Assembly: GCA_020721005.1 (NCBI GenBank)
Contig: DYNP01000005.1
Span: forward strand, 124,001 to 188,000
Length of the DNA: 64,000 nucleotides
Direction: 5' to 3'
Source: Thiomargarita sp.
GTDB taxonomy: Bacteria; Pseudomonadota; Gammaproteobacteria; Beggiatoales; Beggiatoaceae
Below, piece after piece: positions 1-8,220 of the stretch; within the stretch, counting starts at the first letter, position 1; every line of letters begins with the position of its first letter. The translations under genes and the position numbers were made by a program. Under the pieces are notes generated by a model, which saw only the letters and a program-made list of their open reading frames with translations, did no database searches and was not told the DNA's origin.

Positions 1-2
1 AT

Positions 3-1694
3 CTGATTTTAATAGGAGGCGTAGTTACTTTATTGAGTTTGGGCATTTTAACCCCTGAAGAAGCCCTGGCGGGACTCGCAAATCCAGGGATGGTTACTGT
101 GGGAGTATTGTATGTAGTCGTGTCGGGACTGCAAGAAACTGGCGGTATCAATTGGCTAGTTGAAAATGTATTGGGCAAGCCAAAAACCTTAGCTCAAGCC
201 CAACTGAGAGTCATGTTGCCAGTCACTGGATTGAGTGCATTTCTCAACAACACTCCCGTGGTTGCCATGTTCATTCCCGCCTTACAAGACTGGGCCAGAC
301 GCTATCAACTTTCCCCTTCAAAACTAATGATTCCCCTCAGCTATGCTGCCATTGGTGGAGGTGTTTGCAGTCTGATTGGGACCAGCACCAATTTAGTTGT
401 CAATGGACTGTTGCAAACCGAAACGAATCTGCCTTCCTTGGGCATGTTTGAAATCAGCTGGATTGGCATTCCCGTTGCTATTACCATCATTGTTTTTACC
501 AGCATTTTCAGCCGTTGCTGTCTACCGGAACGCAAACCGGCCTTAACTCACTTCACCGATGTTCATCAGTACACCATTGAAATGAAAGTAATTCCCAATA
601 GCCCGCTTGTGGGTAAAAGTATTGAAGATGCTGGTTTGCGTCAATTGCCAGGATTATTTCTGATTGAAATCGAACGAGAGGGGGGAGTATTGCCAGCGGT
701 CTCCTCACAAGAACGGCTGCGGGGCAATGACCGTTTAGTATTTACTGGAGTGATTGATTCTGTGGTGGATTTACAGAAGATCCGAGGCTTGGAAATTGCC
801 ACCGATCAAGTGTTTAAGTTAGACGCTCCCCAACACGATCGACACCTGATCGGTGCGGTGGTCTCTAACACTTGTCCATTGGTTGGCAAAAACATTCGGG
901 AAGGACGATTTCGTACCGTTTACAATGCAGCAGTCATTGCAGTGGCTCGTAATGGGGAACGGATCAATCGTAAAATTGGTGACATTATTTTGCGAGCCGG
1001 TGACACTTTGTTGTTGGAGACTCACCAGAATTTCTTTCATCAACAATGTCATTCTCGCGATTTCTTCCTGATCAGCCATATGGGAGAAGCCCCCAAATTG
1101 TCTTTTCAACGGGCACCCATCGCTGTTGGTATTTTAGTCGTGATGGTACTGTCAGTGGCTTTTGAAATGCTGAGCATGTTAAACGCTGCCCTGTTGGCTG
1201 CAGCGGCGATGTTACTGACCGGTTGTGCCCATGAACGCACGGTGCGCAAAGCCATTGATTGGCAACTGTTATTGGTCATTGCCAGCTCCTTTGGCATTGG
1301 GACTGCTTTGTTGAAAACCGGTGCGGCCACCACCATTGCCCACTATTTAATTTCCTTGGCGGGAGAAAATCCCCACCTAACCTTGGCAGTGGTATTTGCA
1401 GTGACTGCCTTACTGACCTCAATTATCACCAACAATGCAGCTGCGGTGATCATGTTTCCCTTAACCTTGATGACTGCCGAACAATTGCAGGTCAACTTTA
1501 TACCATTTGCATTGACCATTATGATTGCCGCCTCAGCCAGTTTTGCCACTCCCATTGGTTATCAAACCAACCTGATGGTATACGGTCCTGGGGGTTATCA
1601 TTTTGTGGATTATTTGAAAATTGGGGTGCCATTGACGATATTGGTGGGCATAGTCACTGTAATTCTAATTCCCTGGTTATGGCCATTTGTTTAA
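3..1694 (+). CDS. SLC13/DASS-family anion permease with TrkA-C domains (5' truncated by window edge)
   Basis: Inner-membrane permease of the divalent anion:Na+ symporter/ArsB superfamily, probably importing sulfate or another anion. The frame is open to the window edge, and the codons before the first possible internal start (TTG at 33) read as hydrophobic membrane residues, so the true start lies outside. Visible signatures: a first hairpin motif with SAFLNNTPVVAMF, then GTSTNLVVNGLL, two hydrophilic central RCK_C/TrkA-C-like domains (roughly visible residues 185-345), and a second half with ITNNAAAVIMFPL and SASFATPIGYQTNLM. The duplicated NTP/TSTN-type motifs with central TrkA-C domains are typical of the sulfate/anion transporters often found in sulfur bacteria. 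Substrate is not determinable from sequence. The next gene starts 450 bp downstream, so it is probably not cotranscribed. Confidence 0.85.
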   Translation: MILIGGVVTLLSLGILTPEEALAGLANPGMVTVGVLYVVVSGLQETGGINWLVENVLGKPKTLAQAQLRVMLPVTGLSAFLNNTPVVAMFIPALQDWARRYQLSPSKLMIPLSYAAIGGGVCSLIGTSTNLVVNGLLQTETNLPSLGMFEISWIGIPVAITIIVFTSIFSRCCLPERKPALTHFTDVHQYTIEMKVIPNSPLVGKSIEDAGLRQLPGLFLIEIEREGGVLPAVSSQERLRGNDRLVFTGVIDSVVDLQKIRGLEIATDQVFKLDAPQHDRHLIGAVVSNTCPLVGKNIREGRFRTVYNAAVIAVARNGERINRKIGDIILRAGDTLLLETHQNFFHQQCHSRDFFLISHMGEAPKLSFQRAPIAVGILVVMVLSVAFEMLSMLNAALLAAAAMLLTGCAHERTVRKAIDWQLLLVIASSFGIGTALLKTGAATTIAHYLISLAGENPHLTLAVVFAVTALLTSIITNNAAAVIMFPLTLMTAEQLQVNFIPFALTIMIAASASFATPIGYQTNLMVYGPGGYHFVDYLKIGVPLTILVGIVTVILIPWLWPFV

Positions 1695-1883
1695 CAGCTT
1701 GTGGCAAAATCAGAATTTAAGGAAAAAATTAAACAGTTGCATTTACAAAACGAGCCACTATAATAATCCATAGCAATGCCCCTCACGCTTAACTTTCTAA
1801 TATCGAAACAGTGCACTAGAGGGGTCACTTTTTTAGGAATCCTCATTTAATAGTGTTACAAAATTAAATTATACAAAAAAACC

Positions 1884-1912
1884 TTGACGGTATCGTGATT
1901 TTGACATACAAT
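1884..1912 (+). promoter_or_regulatory. Sigma70-type promoter of the toxI/toxN locus
   Basis: TTGACG at 1884-1889 and TACAAT at 1907-1912 are separated by exactly 17 bp. Transcription would begin near 1919 and run through the 36-nt repeats to the terminator at 2091-2128. A strong constitutive promoter in front of the antitoxin RNA is the usual arrangement in type III toxin-antitoxin loci. Confidence 0.7.
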
Positions 1913-1968
1913 CAGAGTGTGGGTTTTTGTATTAATCCATCAAAAAAGTGGTAAATAAGAATTATTAC

Positions 1969-2076
1969 TTAAAAGCAGGTGATTCCATACCTTAAGTTGG
2001 AACTTTAAAAGCAGGTGATTCCATACCTTAAGTTGGAGCTTTAAAAGCAGGTGATTCCATACCTTAAGTTGGAACT
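1969..2076 (+). repeat. Three 36-bp tandem direct repeats (toxI repeats)
   Basis: Copies at 1969-2004, 2005-2040 and 2041-2076. Copies 1 and 3 are identical and copy 2 differs by one A-to-G change near its end. A partial fourth copy (8 nt) starts at 2077. Each unit contains AAGTT-GG-AACTT, able to form a short hairpin, and a GGT...ACC pairing that would suit a pseudoknot. There are no spacers, so this is not a CRISPR array. Confidence 0.95.
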
Positions 2077-2090
2077 TTAAAAGCTTTTGA

Positions 2091-2128
2091 AAAGCGGTTT
2101 TATTTTTATAGTAAAACCGCTTTTTTTG
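2091..2128 (+). terminator. Rho-independent terminator between toxI and toxN
   Basis: Stem AAGCGGTTTTA / TAAAACCGCTT with an 8-10 nt AT loop, followed by a run of T. In known type III systems this terminator lets most transcripts stop after the antitoxin RNA, with limited read-through into the toxin. Confidence 0.9.
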
Positions 2129-2148
2129 TTTTTATTAGGATAGCTTAA

Positions 2149-2639
2149 ATGGATGAGCTGCACTTATATCAAATTAAAACTTCTTATGTAAAGTATTTAA
2201 ATCAATTTGACAAGAAAATTTTAAATAACGAGAAAAATAATAACATCAGACCTTATATTGGTGTGGTTTTTGAAATAAATCAATTTAAATATTATGTCCC
2301 TTTAAGTTCTCCCAAATCTAAACATCATTCGTGGCGGGATCGACTGGATTTTATTCGCTTGGAAGATGACAGCAATTTAATAGCTGTATTGAATATTAAT
2401 AACATGATTCCTGTTCCTTTATCAGAAATAACTTTATTGAATATTGCTAACGAACCTGAACCTTATAAAAGTTTGCTTAATAAAGAATATCTTCTTATAA
2501 AAAAGAAGAAAATAAAAATAATTAAAATTCCCAGACTATTTATAAAAAAGTGGTCACAGAGCGAGATTCACATTATGTAAAAATCTGTTGTAATTTTTCT
2601 TTATTAGAGCAAAAATGTCTCGACTATTCCACAAATTAA
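2149..2639 (+). pseudogene. toxN: ToxN/AbiQ-family type III endoribonuclease toxin, frameshifted
   Basis: ToxN-family toxins are endoribonucleases that cleave mRNA at A-rich sites and also process their own ToxI RNA. The first 125 or so residues match the family: an N-terminal YVKYL...FD...K segment, YIGVVFEI, then the active-site region PLSSPK (LTSPK-type in ToxN), and NNMIPVP. The ATG at 2149 has AGGA 8 nt upstream. The annotatable frame stops at 2580 after a lysine-rich, family-unlike tail. The other frame then encodes a proper ToxN C-terminus, TERDSHYVKICCNFSLLE, to a stop at 2637-2639. Adding one A to the AAAA run at 2524-2527 joins both halves into 163 residues (I-K-N-S-Q-T-I-Y-K-K-V-V-T), a normal family length. 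The gene is therefore disrupted by a -1 indel in a homopolymer, unless this is a sequencing error or slippage site. Confidence 0.85.
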
Positions 2640-2758
2640 ACCATCTCCCCCAAAACCCCCACCGTCCCACATATTCACTGCGCAAATTTTCCCTAATAAA
2701 TAAAGCAACAGAAAATGTCCCGCTGAGAATAATACATCAGATTTGAATACCGTTTAAC

Positions 2759-3025
2759 TCATTCATAATGTGTCTACATTCGGTATATTTTAATAATTTT
2801 TTCCTTTTCAAATACCTCATATACCAAGCGATGTTGCTTATTAATGCGGCGGCTAATTAAACCTTTCATATCCCCTTTTAAATACTCATAATCTGGTGGG
2901 TATTGAAACGGATTTTCTTGGATGATTTCAAGCAAACTTAACACTTTGTCTTTTAACCCACTTGCCCCCAATTTCTGCGCATCTTTCTGCGCCTGACTCA
3001 TAAATATTAATGTGTACATTACCAA
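2759..3025 (-). pseudogene. Txe/YoeB-like mRNA interferase toxin with premature stop
   Basis: RelE/YoeB-fold toxin of a type II toxin-antitoxin pair; such toxins cleave mRNA in the ribosomal A site. The body shows the family pattern: LSFLS-like start, PFQYPP(D), LKGDMKGLISRRINKQHRLVYEV. The open frame ends after YRM at a TAG (2774-2776). The next codons in the same frame read T-H-Y-E and then TGA at 2759-2761, so a TGG-to-TAG type nonsense change seems to remove the conserved C-terminal (W)THYE tail. That tail holds the His/Tyr residues needed for catalysis in YoeB. The start overlaps the antitoxin gene by 7 nt. The truncated 83-residue product is probably inactive. A sequencing error or stop-codon readthrough remain possible. 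Confidence 0.75.
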
Positions 3026-3237
3026 TCCAATTTATCCAATGTCACCCCTGAGTCAATAGGCTCTTGTCTTGCCATCTCAATACTTTCAACCATGCCTGCA
3101 ATTGAACGTAAATAAACATCATCACTGACATATTCAGATTGTTCTAAAATTTTAATTTCATTCTCAGCAAAATGTTCCAATAACCAAAGAAATTTCTCGC
3201 TAATACTGTCATCTACTTTAAGTGTAATTGTTTTCAT
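3019..3237 (-). CDS. Type II antitoxin partner of the YoeB-like toxin
   Basis: A 72-residue acidic protein encoded just upstream of, and overlapping by 7 nt, the YoeB-like toxin gene, which is the standard antitoxin-toxin operon order. The N-terminus MKTITLKVDDSISEKFLWLL resembles a short beta-strand/helix DNA-binding or dimerisation module. The C-terminus (SGVTLDKLDW) is acidic and would be the toxin-binding tail. It is probably autoregulatory like other antitoxins of this class. Family assignment is from context more than from a recognised domain. It would survive as an orphan antitoxin if the toxin is dead. Confidence 0.7.
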   Translation of the reverse strand: MKTITLKVDDSISEKFLWLLEHFAENEIKILEQSEYVSDDVYLRSIAGMVESIEMARQEPIDSGVTLDKLDW

Positions 3238-3259
3238 TTTAGTATCCTGCCAAAGATAT

Positions 3260-6200
3260 TTAGTTATTTTTATGCAGTTGCATTTCGCTGACTATTTTGA
3301 CAGTTTCAACACTCACCGCGCAAACTTTCCCCAATAAATCAATCACTTGTTCTTTATAATCGGCGAAGCGATAGGTGTTGAATTTTTCTTTAATCGTCGG
3401 GTCTTTTGGGGTTTTTTCTTTGTATTGGTCTAAAATCCATTCTAATGCCGAGCGATTCCCCAATTGATATTGCCATGCGATGGCGGGAATATCTTTTAAT
3501 TGGGTTTCGCTGTCGATGTCGATTAAATTTTTTGCTGTATCGGCTTTTAAGCGGACTTTATTGGTTTTGCTTGGGGTGTCGATTCGGGTGAATGGATAGG
3601 GTGTTATTTTCTCAAAATTCACGTGTAAATTCATGAGTTTTTCTCCGAAAGTTGCCCATTTGTAAAAGTCGGCATAAAACGGAATGCGCGGGAATTCTTG
3701 TTTCAAATTGAGCGCAAATTTTTCTCGATAAGCAGGATAATGCAGCACCGCATAAACATAGTGAAATATATTTATTTTTTCAATGCCCGTGTTTTGGTAA
3801 TGTTGACGGAATTGGTTTAATGCCCAATCGGTTATGTTTTCTTGACGTGAGCCGTCTTTGGCGTATTGATAAATTGGAAAACAAGCCGTACCTGATGCAG
3901 CCCCAACAAAATGTAAATCTAAAATTTTATCTACACCAACAACCATAAACGGTTTTTGAGAATCTGGTGCAGTTAAAGCAATTACCAAATTCCCAAAATT
4001 TGCATTAGGATTTGTTTCAATTGGGAAAATATTTGTTTGCTGATAAATACGATGAACAATAACTTTATCATAATATAAAAATTTATTGATAAAAGGACGA
4101 TAAGCACTTATTACAATACGATTTTCTTTATATTCTAATGGTGTGCCTTTAATAAGATAGGCGGTTAATTCTGTTGTCCATTTAATATCACGATTAACAA
4201 ATGTTTCTATATTTGTTTGTTTATCAGAATATTGCCATCTGCTTTGCTCACTATTATATAAATCAAAAAACTTATTTACTTTAGTTGAAAGCTGATCCTG
4301 AGAAAAATCATAAACCCATTCATCTCTATTTGTCACAACTCCCAACGAATGCAATTTAAAAATTGCTTCATTACTTTTACCTGTTTTCACTTCTTTACTG
4401 GCAATGGGTAAATAATCTGCCCAGTCTTCTGTCGGTTGATTTAACCATAAACCCTGCGCATTCGGGCGAATTAAAGTAAATTCTCCTGTTTTGGCTAATT
4501 TTTGCAAAGAATGATTTTTTAACCAACGGCGTTTTTCAATCGCAGGCAAAAAATCATCTAAAGTTAAATAATGAATTTTATAGCCATTTAAAGCAGGATT
4601 TTTAACAAAAAAATAAATGGACACGCCTACGCGGATTTTATCATCAAAAACATTCCCGCCCTCAGCTTTTCTACGTTCTCCGCTGGTGCGTGCATTTCCT
4701 TTTAAATTAACAAGCCAAATTTCTTGAAATTCATTAGCAACAATTTTACGAAATCCATCAAATCCTTTGGCATCAATAAAAGAAGAATTACTGATAAAAG
4801 CAACAATCCCCTTTTCTCCCAATCTATCCGAAGCCCAGCGAAAAAAACGCACATAAGGATCATATAACTTAGTTTTTTGCGCGGTACTTTCTGACAAATA
4901 CGTATCTTTAATGCGCTTATCAATAGCAACTGCAACATCATTTTTATTATTATCATTTTCGTTTTGTTGATTCGCGTTATAAGGCGGATTTCCAATAATC
5001 ACAGGAATTCTGCGTTTGTTTTGGGCTTGAATGCGCACATGATTCTCATCCGTTAAACTGCCAAAAAAATCATCTTGCGCGTTTTGATGCGTTTGTTTAA
5101 ACCCAAGATTCTCTAACGTATTCACAAAACATAAGCCCTTAAATTCCTGCCATTGATTCGTTATATCATAAAAAGTTTGTTCAATATTTAAACAAGCAAT
5201 ATAATAAGACAAAATAGACACTTCATTGGCATGAACTTCCTGCGCAAATTTACGCATTAACTCCTTATTTTGACCGCGCCAAAAATCCAATAAATCCACA
5301 ATAAAAGTTCCCGTTCCTGTACACGGATCTAAAATATCTAAACCTTTATCAATCAACGATTTATCAAAATGCTGTTGTGCCAACCAATCACACCCAGAAA
5401 TGATAAAACGCACGGCTTCTTGTGGCGTGTAAACAATGCCCAATTTGTCGGCATCTTTGGGATTGTAAGCGGTGTAAAAATCTTCATAAACTTGTTTTAA
5501 AAACGTTTGTTTTTCGTGCGATGACACTGTATTGGCCGCAGCCTGCCGAATCGCGGCAAAATAAGGCTCTACACGTTTTAATAAATTCATTCGCGTTTCG
5601 CCGCGAAAAAAATGCTTTTCTAATTTTCCAATCTCCACAGCCAAATGATTTTCTTGATGAAAATTAGAATCGGGAAACACCGCACGAAAAATCTGATCCA
5701 TTAAAATATGCTGAATCAACATTTCATCGACATGATTGCGCGTGACATTTTTTCCAATGGAACGTTGACATAAAGTCAAAAAATGTTGAGCTTGTTGATG
5801 AAATTGGGAATTATTAGAATGCGCCTGTTCTAACAACTGAATTAAGGCTTGAGACACATTAGGCAATTCACTTAACAGTTTATCCCGTGCCAAACGGAAA
5901 TTTTGCACTTCTGGCACTTCATACTCAAAAAATCGGGTTAATAATTTCTCAAAAGATTTGGCATCGTCAATCGTGCACGACACTTTTTTATGATGCTGCA
6001 ATAAAACCGCGGTGCGTGTATCTTCAAAAATAATATTATCGGAAGGATAGCCTTTAGCCAATTTCAGCTCAATTTCCGCATTCAAATCATCTTTTTCATC
6101 CTTCGCTTCCCACCAGCCATGCACCAAACGCAAACGGTCAATTACTGCGCCATCAATGCGCAAATTTCCTGTTGCTTTTTTCAGTGGATATTCGGCCACC

Positions 6201-6334
6201 ACAATTAACTGATGTTCCTCAGCAATATTTTTTAATAAATTCTCAAAAGCACGGCGTAAATTGCCTTCATTTTGCCCACCCGCAATGCGGCGTAAATCGT
6301 CTAATTCACGGTAATAGGAATGGATGTGCTGCAT
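3260..6334 (-). CDS. Single-chain restriction-modification enzyme (type ISP/IIG-like N6-adenine methylase with N-terminal nuclease)
   Basis: A 1024-residue enzyme predicted to methylate adenine at a specific site and cut unmodified DNA. An N-terminal PD-(D/E)XK-like nuclease pattern is visible: I-D61-G-A-V followed by W-W-E76-A-K78. The methylase core has LGIVYTPQEAVRF (about 299-310), motif I DPCTGTGTF (336-344) and catalytic NPPY (449-452). The C-terminal half should be the target-recognition region, as in type ISP enzymes. Full type ISP proteins (about 1570 residues) carry a helicase between nuclease and methylase. I see no helicase motifs here, so a helicase-less, type IIG-like form is more likely. 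No separate S or R subunit gene is adjacent. It lies in the same orientation as the YoeB pair, 22 nt upstream of the antitoxin start, so cotranscription is plausible and makes this a small defence island. Confidence 0.8.
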   Translation of the reverse strand: MQHIHSYYRELDDLRRIAGGQNEGNLRRAFENLLKNIAEEHQLIVVAEYPLKKATGNLRIDGAVIDRLRLVHGWWEAKDEKDDLNAEIELKLAKGYPSDNIIFEDTRTAVLLQHHKKVSCTIDDAKSFEKLLTRFFEYEVPEVQNFRLARDKLLSELPNVSQALIQLLEQAHSNNSQFHQQAQHFLTLCQRSIGKNVTRNHVDEMLIQHILMDQIFRAVFPDSNFHQENHLAVEIGKLEKHFFRGETRMNLLKRVEPYFAAIRQAAANTVSSHEKQTFLKQVYEDFYTAYNPKDADKLGIVYTPQEAVRFIISGCDWLAQQHFDKSLIDKGLDILDPCTGTGTFIVDLLDFWRGQNKELMRKFAQEVHANEVSILSYYIACLNIEQTFYDITNQWQEFKGLCFVNTLENLGFKQTHQNAQDDFFGSLTDENHVRIQAQNKRRIPVIIGNPPYNANQQNENDNNKNDVAVAIDKRIKDTYLSESTAQKTKLYDPYVRFFRWASDRLGEKGIVAFISNSSFIDAKGFDGFRKIVANEFQEIWLVNLKGNARTSGERRKAEGGNVFDDKIRVGVSIYFFVKNPALNGYKIHYLTLDDFLPAIEKRRWLKNHSLQKLAKTGEFTLIRPNAQGLWLNQPTEDWADYLPIASKEVKTGKSNEAIFKLHSLGVVTNRDEWVYDFSQDQLSTKVNKFFDLYNSEQSRWQYSDKQTNIETFVNRDIKWTTELTAYLIKGTPLEYKENRIVISAYRPFINKFLYYDKVIVHRIYQQTNIFPIETNPNANFGNLVIALTAPDSQKPFMVVGVDKILDLHFVGAASGTACFPIYQYAKDGSRQENITDWALNQFRQHYQNTGIEKINIFHYVYAVLHYPAYREKFALNLKQEFPRIPFYADFYKWATFGEKLMNLHVNFEKITPYPFTRIDTPSKTNKVRLKADTAKNLIDIDSETQLKDIPAIAWQYQLGNRSALEWILDQYKEKTPKDPTIKEKFNTYRFADYKEQVIDLLGKVCAVSVETVKIVSEMQLHKNN

Positions 6335-6427
6335 AATTGTGATGCCTTCAATGATAGGGGAATACGTAAAATGGGTTTATTTTATTTAACAGTTTGTGAA
6401 CAATAAATTTGGGCTTACTTGAGTAAT

Positions 6428-6900
6428 AGACCTCTTGCAAAAATATGCGATCGTGAAAAAATGAGAATTGCCCCTCGGTGGAGATACGCTGAAATAGAGG
6501 CTTTAGCCGATCAGCGATAGGTTCTTGGAATGGAGGCTTTAGCCGGTTGGAGTGGAGGCTTTAGCCGGTCAGCGGTAGGTTCTTGGAGTGGAGGCTTTAG
6601 CCGGTTGGAGTGGAGGCTTTAGCCGGTCAGCGGTAGGTTCTTGGAGTGGAGGCTTTAGCCGGTCAGTGATAGGTTCTTGGAGTGGAGGCTTTAGCCGGTC
6701 AGTGATAGGTCCTTGGAATTTGTGTATGTGAGGTGATGCCTACGGCTGACCGGCTAAAGCCTCTACTCCAATGTATTTTCTAAAACCTCTACTCCAATGT
6801 ATCTTCTAGAACCTCCACTCCGGCTAAAGCCTCTACTCCAATGTATTTTCTAAAGCCTCTACTCCAATGTATTTTCTAAAATCTCTACTCCAATTCTATT
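6428..6900. repeat. Palindromic repeat locus, GGCTTTAGCC family (locus 1 of 4)
   Basis: The left end starts AGACCTCTTGCAAAAATATG at 6428, like the left end of the element at 19031. Then follow several forward copies of GAGTGGAGGCTTTAGCCGG in units of about 36 bp ending GGTCAGCGGTAGGTTC. A central segment (6719-6745, GTGTATGTGAGGTGATGCC) is followed by reverse-complement copies CCGGCTAAAGCCTCTACTCC up to about 6895. The whole locus is a long imperfect hairpin. No coding potential is credible and no right-hand AGACCTCTTGCA end was found, so the element seems incomplete. Confidence 0.85.
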
Positions 6901-6985
6901 CCAACTCCACTGCTGGAAAAGATGTGATTTTCTGAAATAGGTCATTTTCCCAGGGGGTGCAAACTCAGGTTTGCACGGTGGGGAA

Positions 6986-7906
6986 TTATCTTACTTCCTT
7001 CCAAATTTCTTCCAATTCTCCATCGACAAAGATGTCGGGTAAAATGATTTGTCGGGATTTGGAGAGGACTTTCTGAGTTTCGGGACCGATTCCATAGTTC
7101 CAAAGTAGGCTTTTGGTGATGAAATAGAGAAATTCGGTGGAGGCGGTGCCATAAAAATCGTCAAAGCCAAAGTTGTAAGTCATAGGGGTGGTAAGTTCGC
7201 GAAGGGCTACCCGATAGAGAATTTTAAATACTTTTTCGTATTCAATGGAATGTCCATTACTTAAATGACGAACTATCTCTTGTTCAGCTTTAACCACGGC
7301 TAAAAAGGTGGCGTCCAAGGGAACTGAAGGAGCAGCAGTTTCTTCTGCAGTTGGTTTTTTCTTTTTCTTCTTGGTTTTTTTCTCTTCTTCCTCGTCTGTG
7401 GATTCTTCAGCAGTGGGTGGAGGGGCGGTGGTTTGAGCGGGATCTTTAAAGTAGTTTAATAGGGATTCAGGAGGGGTGCGACCGGGAATTGGTTGAATCA
7501 TTTTGGGAAATCGTAAGAGGGCCAGACCATCGCACCGACAGAAATCGATGAGGCTGTCCAGGTGTATTTTTCCGTCAATACAATGAATCACCATTTGATC
7601 CCCGGTGTTGAACAGGGCGGGTTGTTCGGTCTTGGCAATTTCTCGGAGTTGTTTTTCCATGACCGGTCCTAGGTAAAATCCGGCATGATTGAAGGTGCCT
7701 GGCAATAGCGCTTTGTCCAAATAACCGTCAAAAGTACGTACAATAATGTCGCCCATTTGGATGCGTTTCATGATGTCACGAGTGTGCGTGCCTTTAATGG
7801 CAAAACTGCGGGGATTGTAGTTTAGAAACAGGGGGGTTTTGGATAATTTAAGGTGGCTGAAGAGGGCTAACAGTTTGTCTAGGAAGGCGTATTTATATAC
7901 TCTCAT
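6986..7906 (-). CDS. YiiX/YebB-like permuted NlpC/P60 (papain-fold) protein, apparent Cys-to-Ser active site
   Basis: Looks like a circularly permuted papain-fold protein of the YiiX/YebB type, a group of putative amidases/peptidases. Visible features: GDIIVRTFDGYL then FNHAGFYLG with the conserved His (about residue 73), MVIHCIDGKIHLDSL, and a second catalytic block DDFYGTASTEFLYF. Family members have a Cys before (S/T)E-(L/F) in this block. Here the codon is TCC (Ser), so the protein may be a non-catalytic binder. Between the blocks (about residues 160-200) sits an insert of acidic (EESTDEEEE) then very basic (KKTKKKKKK) low-complexity residues, unusual for the family. There is no signal peptide. 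It is followed and preceded by repeat or intergenic DNA, so no operon clue exists. Confidence 0.6.
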   Translation of the reverse strand: MRVYKYAFLDKLLALFSHLKLSKTPLFLNYNPRSFAIKGTHTRDIMKRIQMGDIIVRTFDGYLDKALLPGTFNHAGFYLGPVMEKQLREIAKTEQPALFNTGDQMVIHCIDGKIHLDSLIDFCRCDGLALLRFPKMIQPIPGRTPPESLLNYFKDPAQTTAPPPTAEESTDEEEEKKTKKKKKKPTAEETAAPSVPLDATFLAVVKAEQEIVRHLSNGHSIEYEKVFKILYRVALRELTTPMTYNFGFDDFYGTASTEFLYFITKSLLWNYGIGPETQKVLSKSRQIILPDIFVDGELEEIWKEVR

Positions 7907-8220
7907 TGGATGAATTCCTTGGAATTGAATGAGTATGAGGCAGTTTGCCAGTGGCTGATTACTCCTTAATTAGAGGGTAATATCTATTCTCCAATTGGGA
8001 GGGATAAGTGAGGGGTAGGATTTTTACTTTAAAAAGGTGTAACAAAAGGGGCCATGGGTATTGATTCAGTGATCTCAATAGTATTGCATAGTTGCCATTA
8101 GTAGTCTATTCTATTTGCTTGGGTTGCGTAAACTCAAGTCACTGTTCGCAGTGAATACTTAAGTAATTGAAGAGGTATGCAGTTGAACTATTTTAACCTA
8201 TGAAGGAGATGCAAACTATT
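7907..8220. other. Intergenic region upstream of hppA
   Basis: Divergent promoter region of the YiiX-like gene and hppA. A small hairpin CACTG-TTCG-CAGTG lies at 8140-8153 in the likely hppA leader. AAGGAG at 8203-8208 serves as ribosome-binding site for the ATG at 8221 (12 nt spacing). No further recognisable signal. Confidence 0.4.

Larger units (their letters stand above)
1919..2128 (+). ncRNA. toxI: ToxI-like antitoxin RNA of a type III toxin-antitoxin system
   Basis: A predicted RNA of about 210 nt: promoter at 1884-1912, roughly 50 nt of leader, three 36-nt tandem repeats (1969-2076), an 8-nt start of a fourth copy, then a Rho-independent terminator. In characterised ToxIN systems, toxI is an array of about 36-nt repeats upstream of toxN. 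ToxN cuts the precursor into single repeats, which fold as pseudoknots and inhibit ToxN. The repeat core here, AGGTGATT followed by TACCTTAAGT, closely resembles my recollection of the Pectobacterium ToxI repeat. The A-rich junction TTTAAAAGC between copies is a plausible ToxN cut site. The array is short (3 copies against 5.5 in Pectobacterium). Assignment rests on architecture plus the ToxN-like protein directly downstream. Confidence 0.85.

Noticed and set aside
1773-1833. Terminator after the SLC13-type permease
   Set aside because: CCCCTC and GAGGGG can pair but are about 40 nt apart, and the local hairpin before the T-run is only 4 bp. Too weak to call.
1969-2084. 36-bp repeats as a CRISPR array
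   Set aside because: The repeats are directly abutting with no spacers, there are no cas genes, and a ToxN-like gene follows. Type III antitoxin repeats explain everything.
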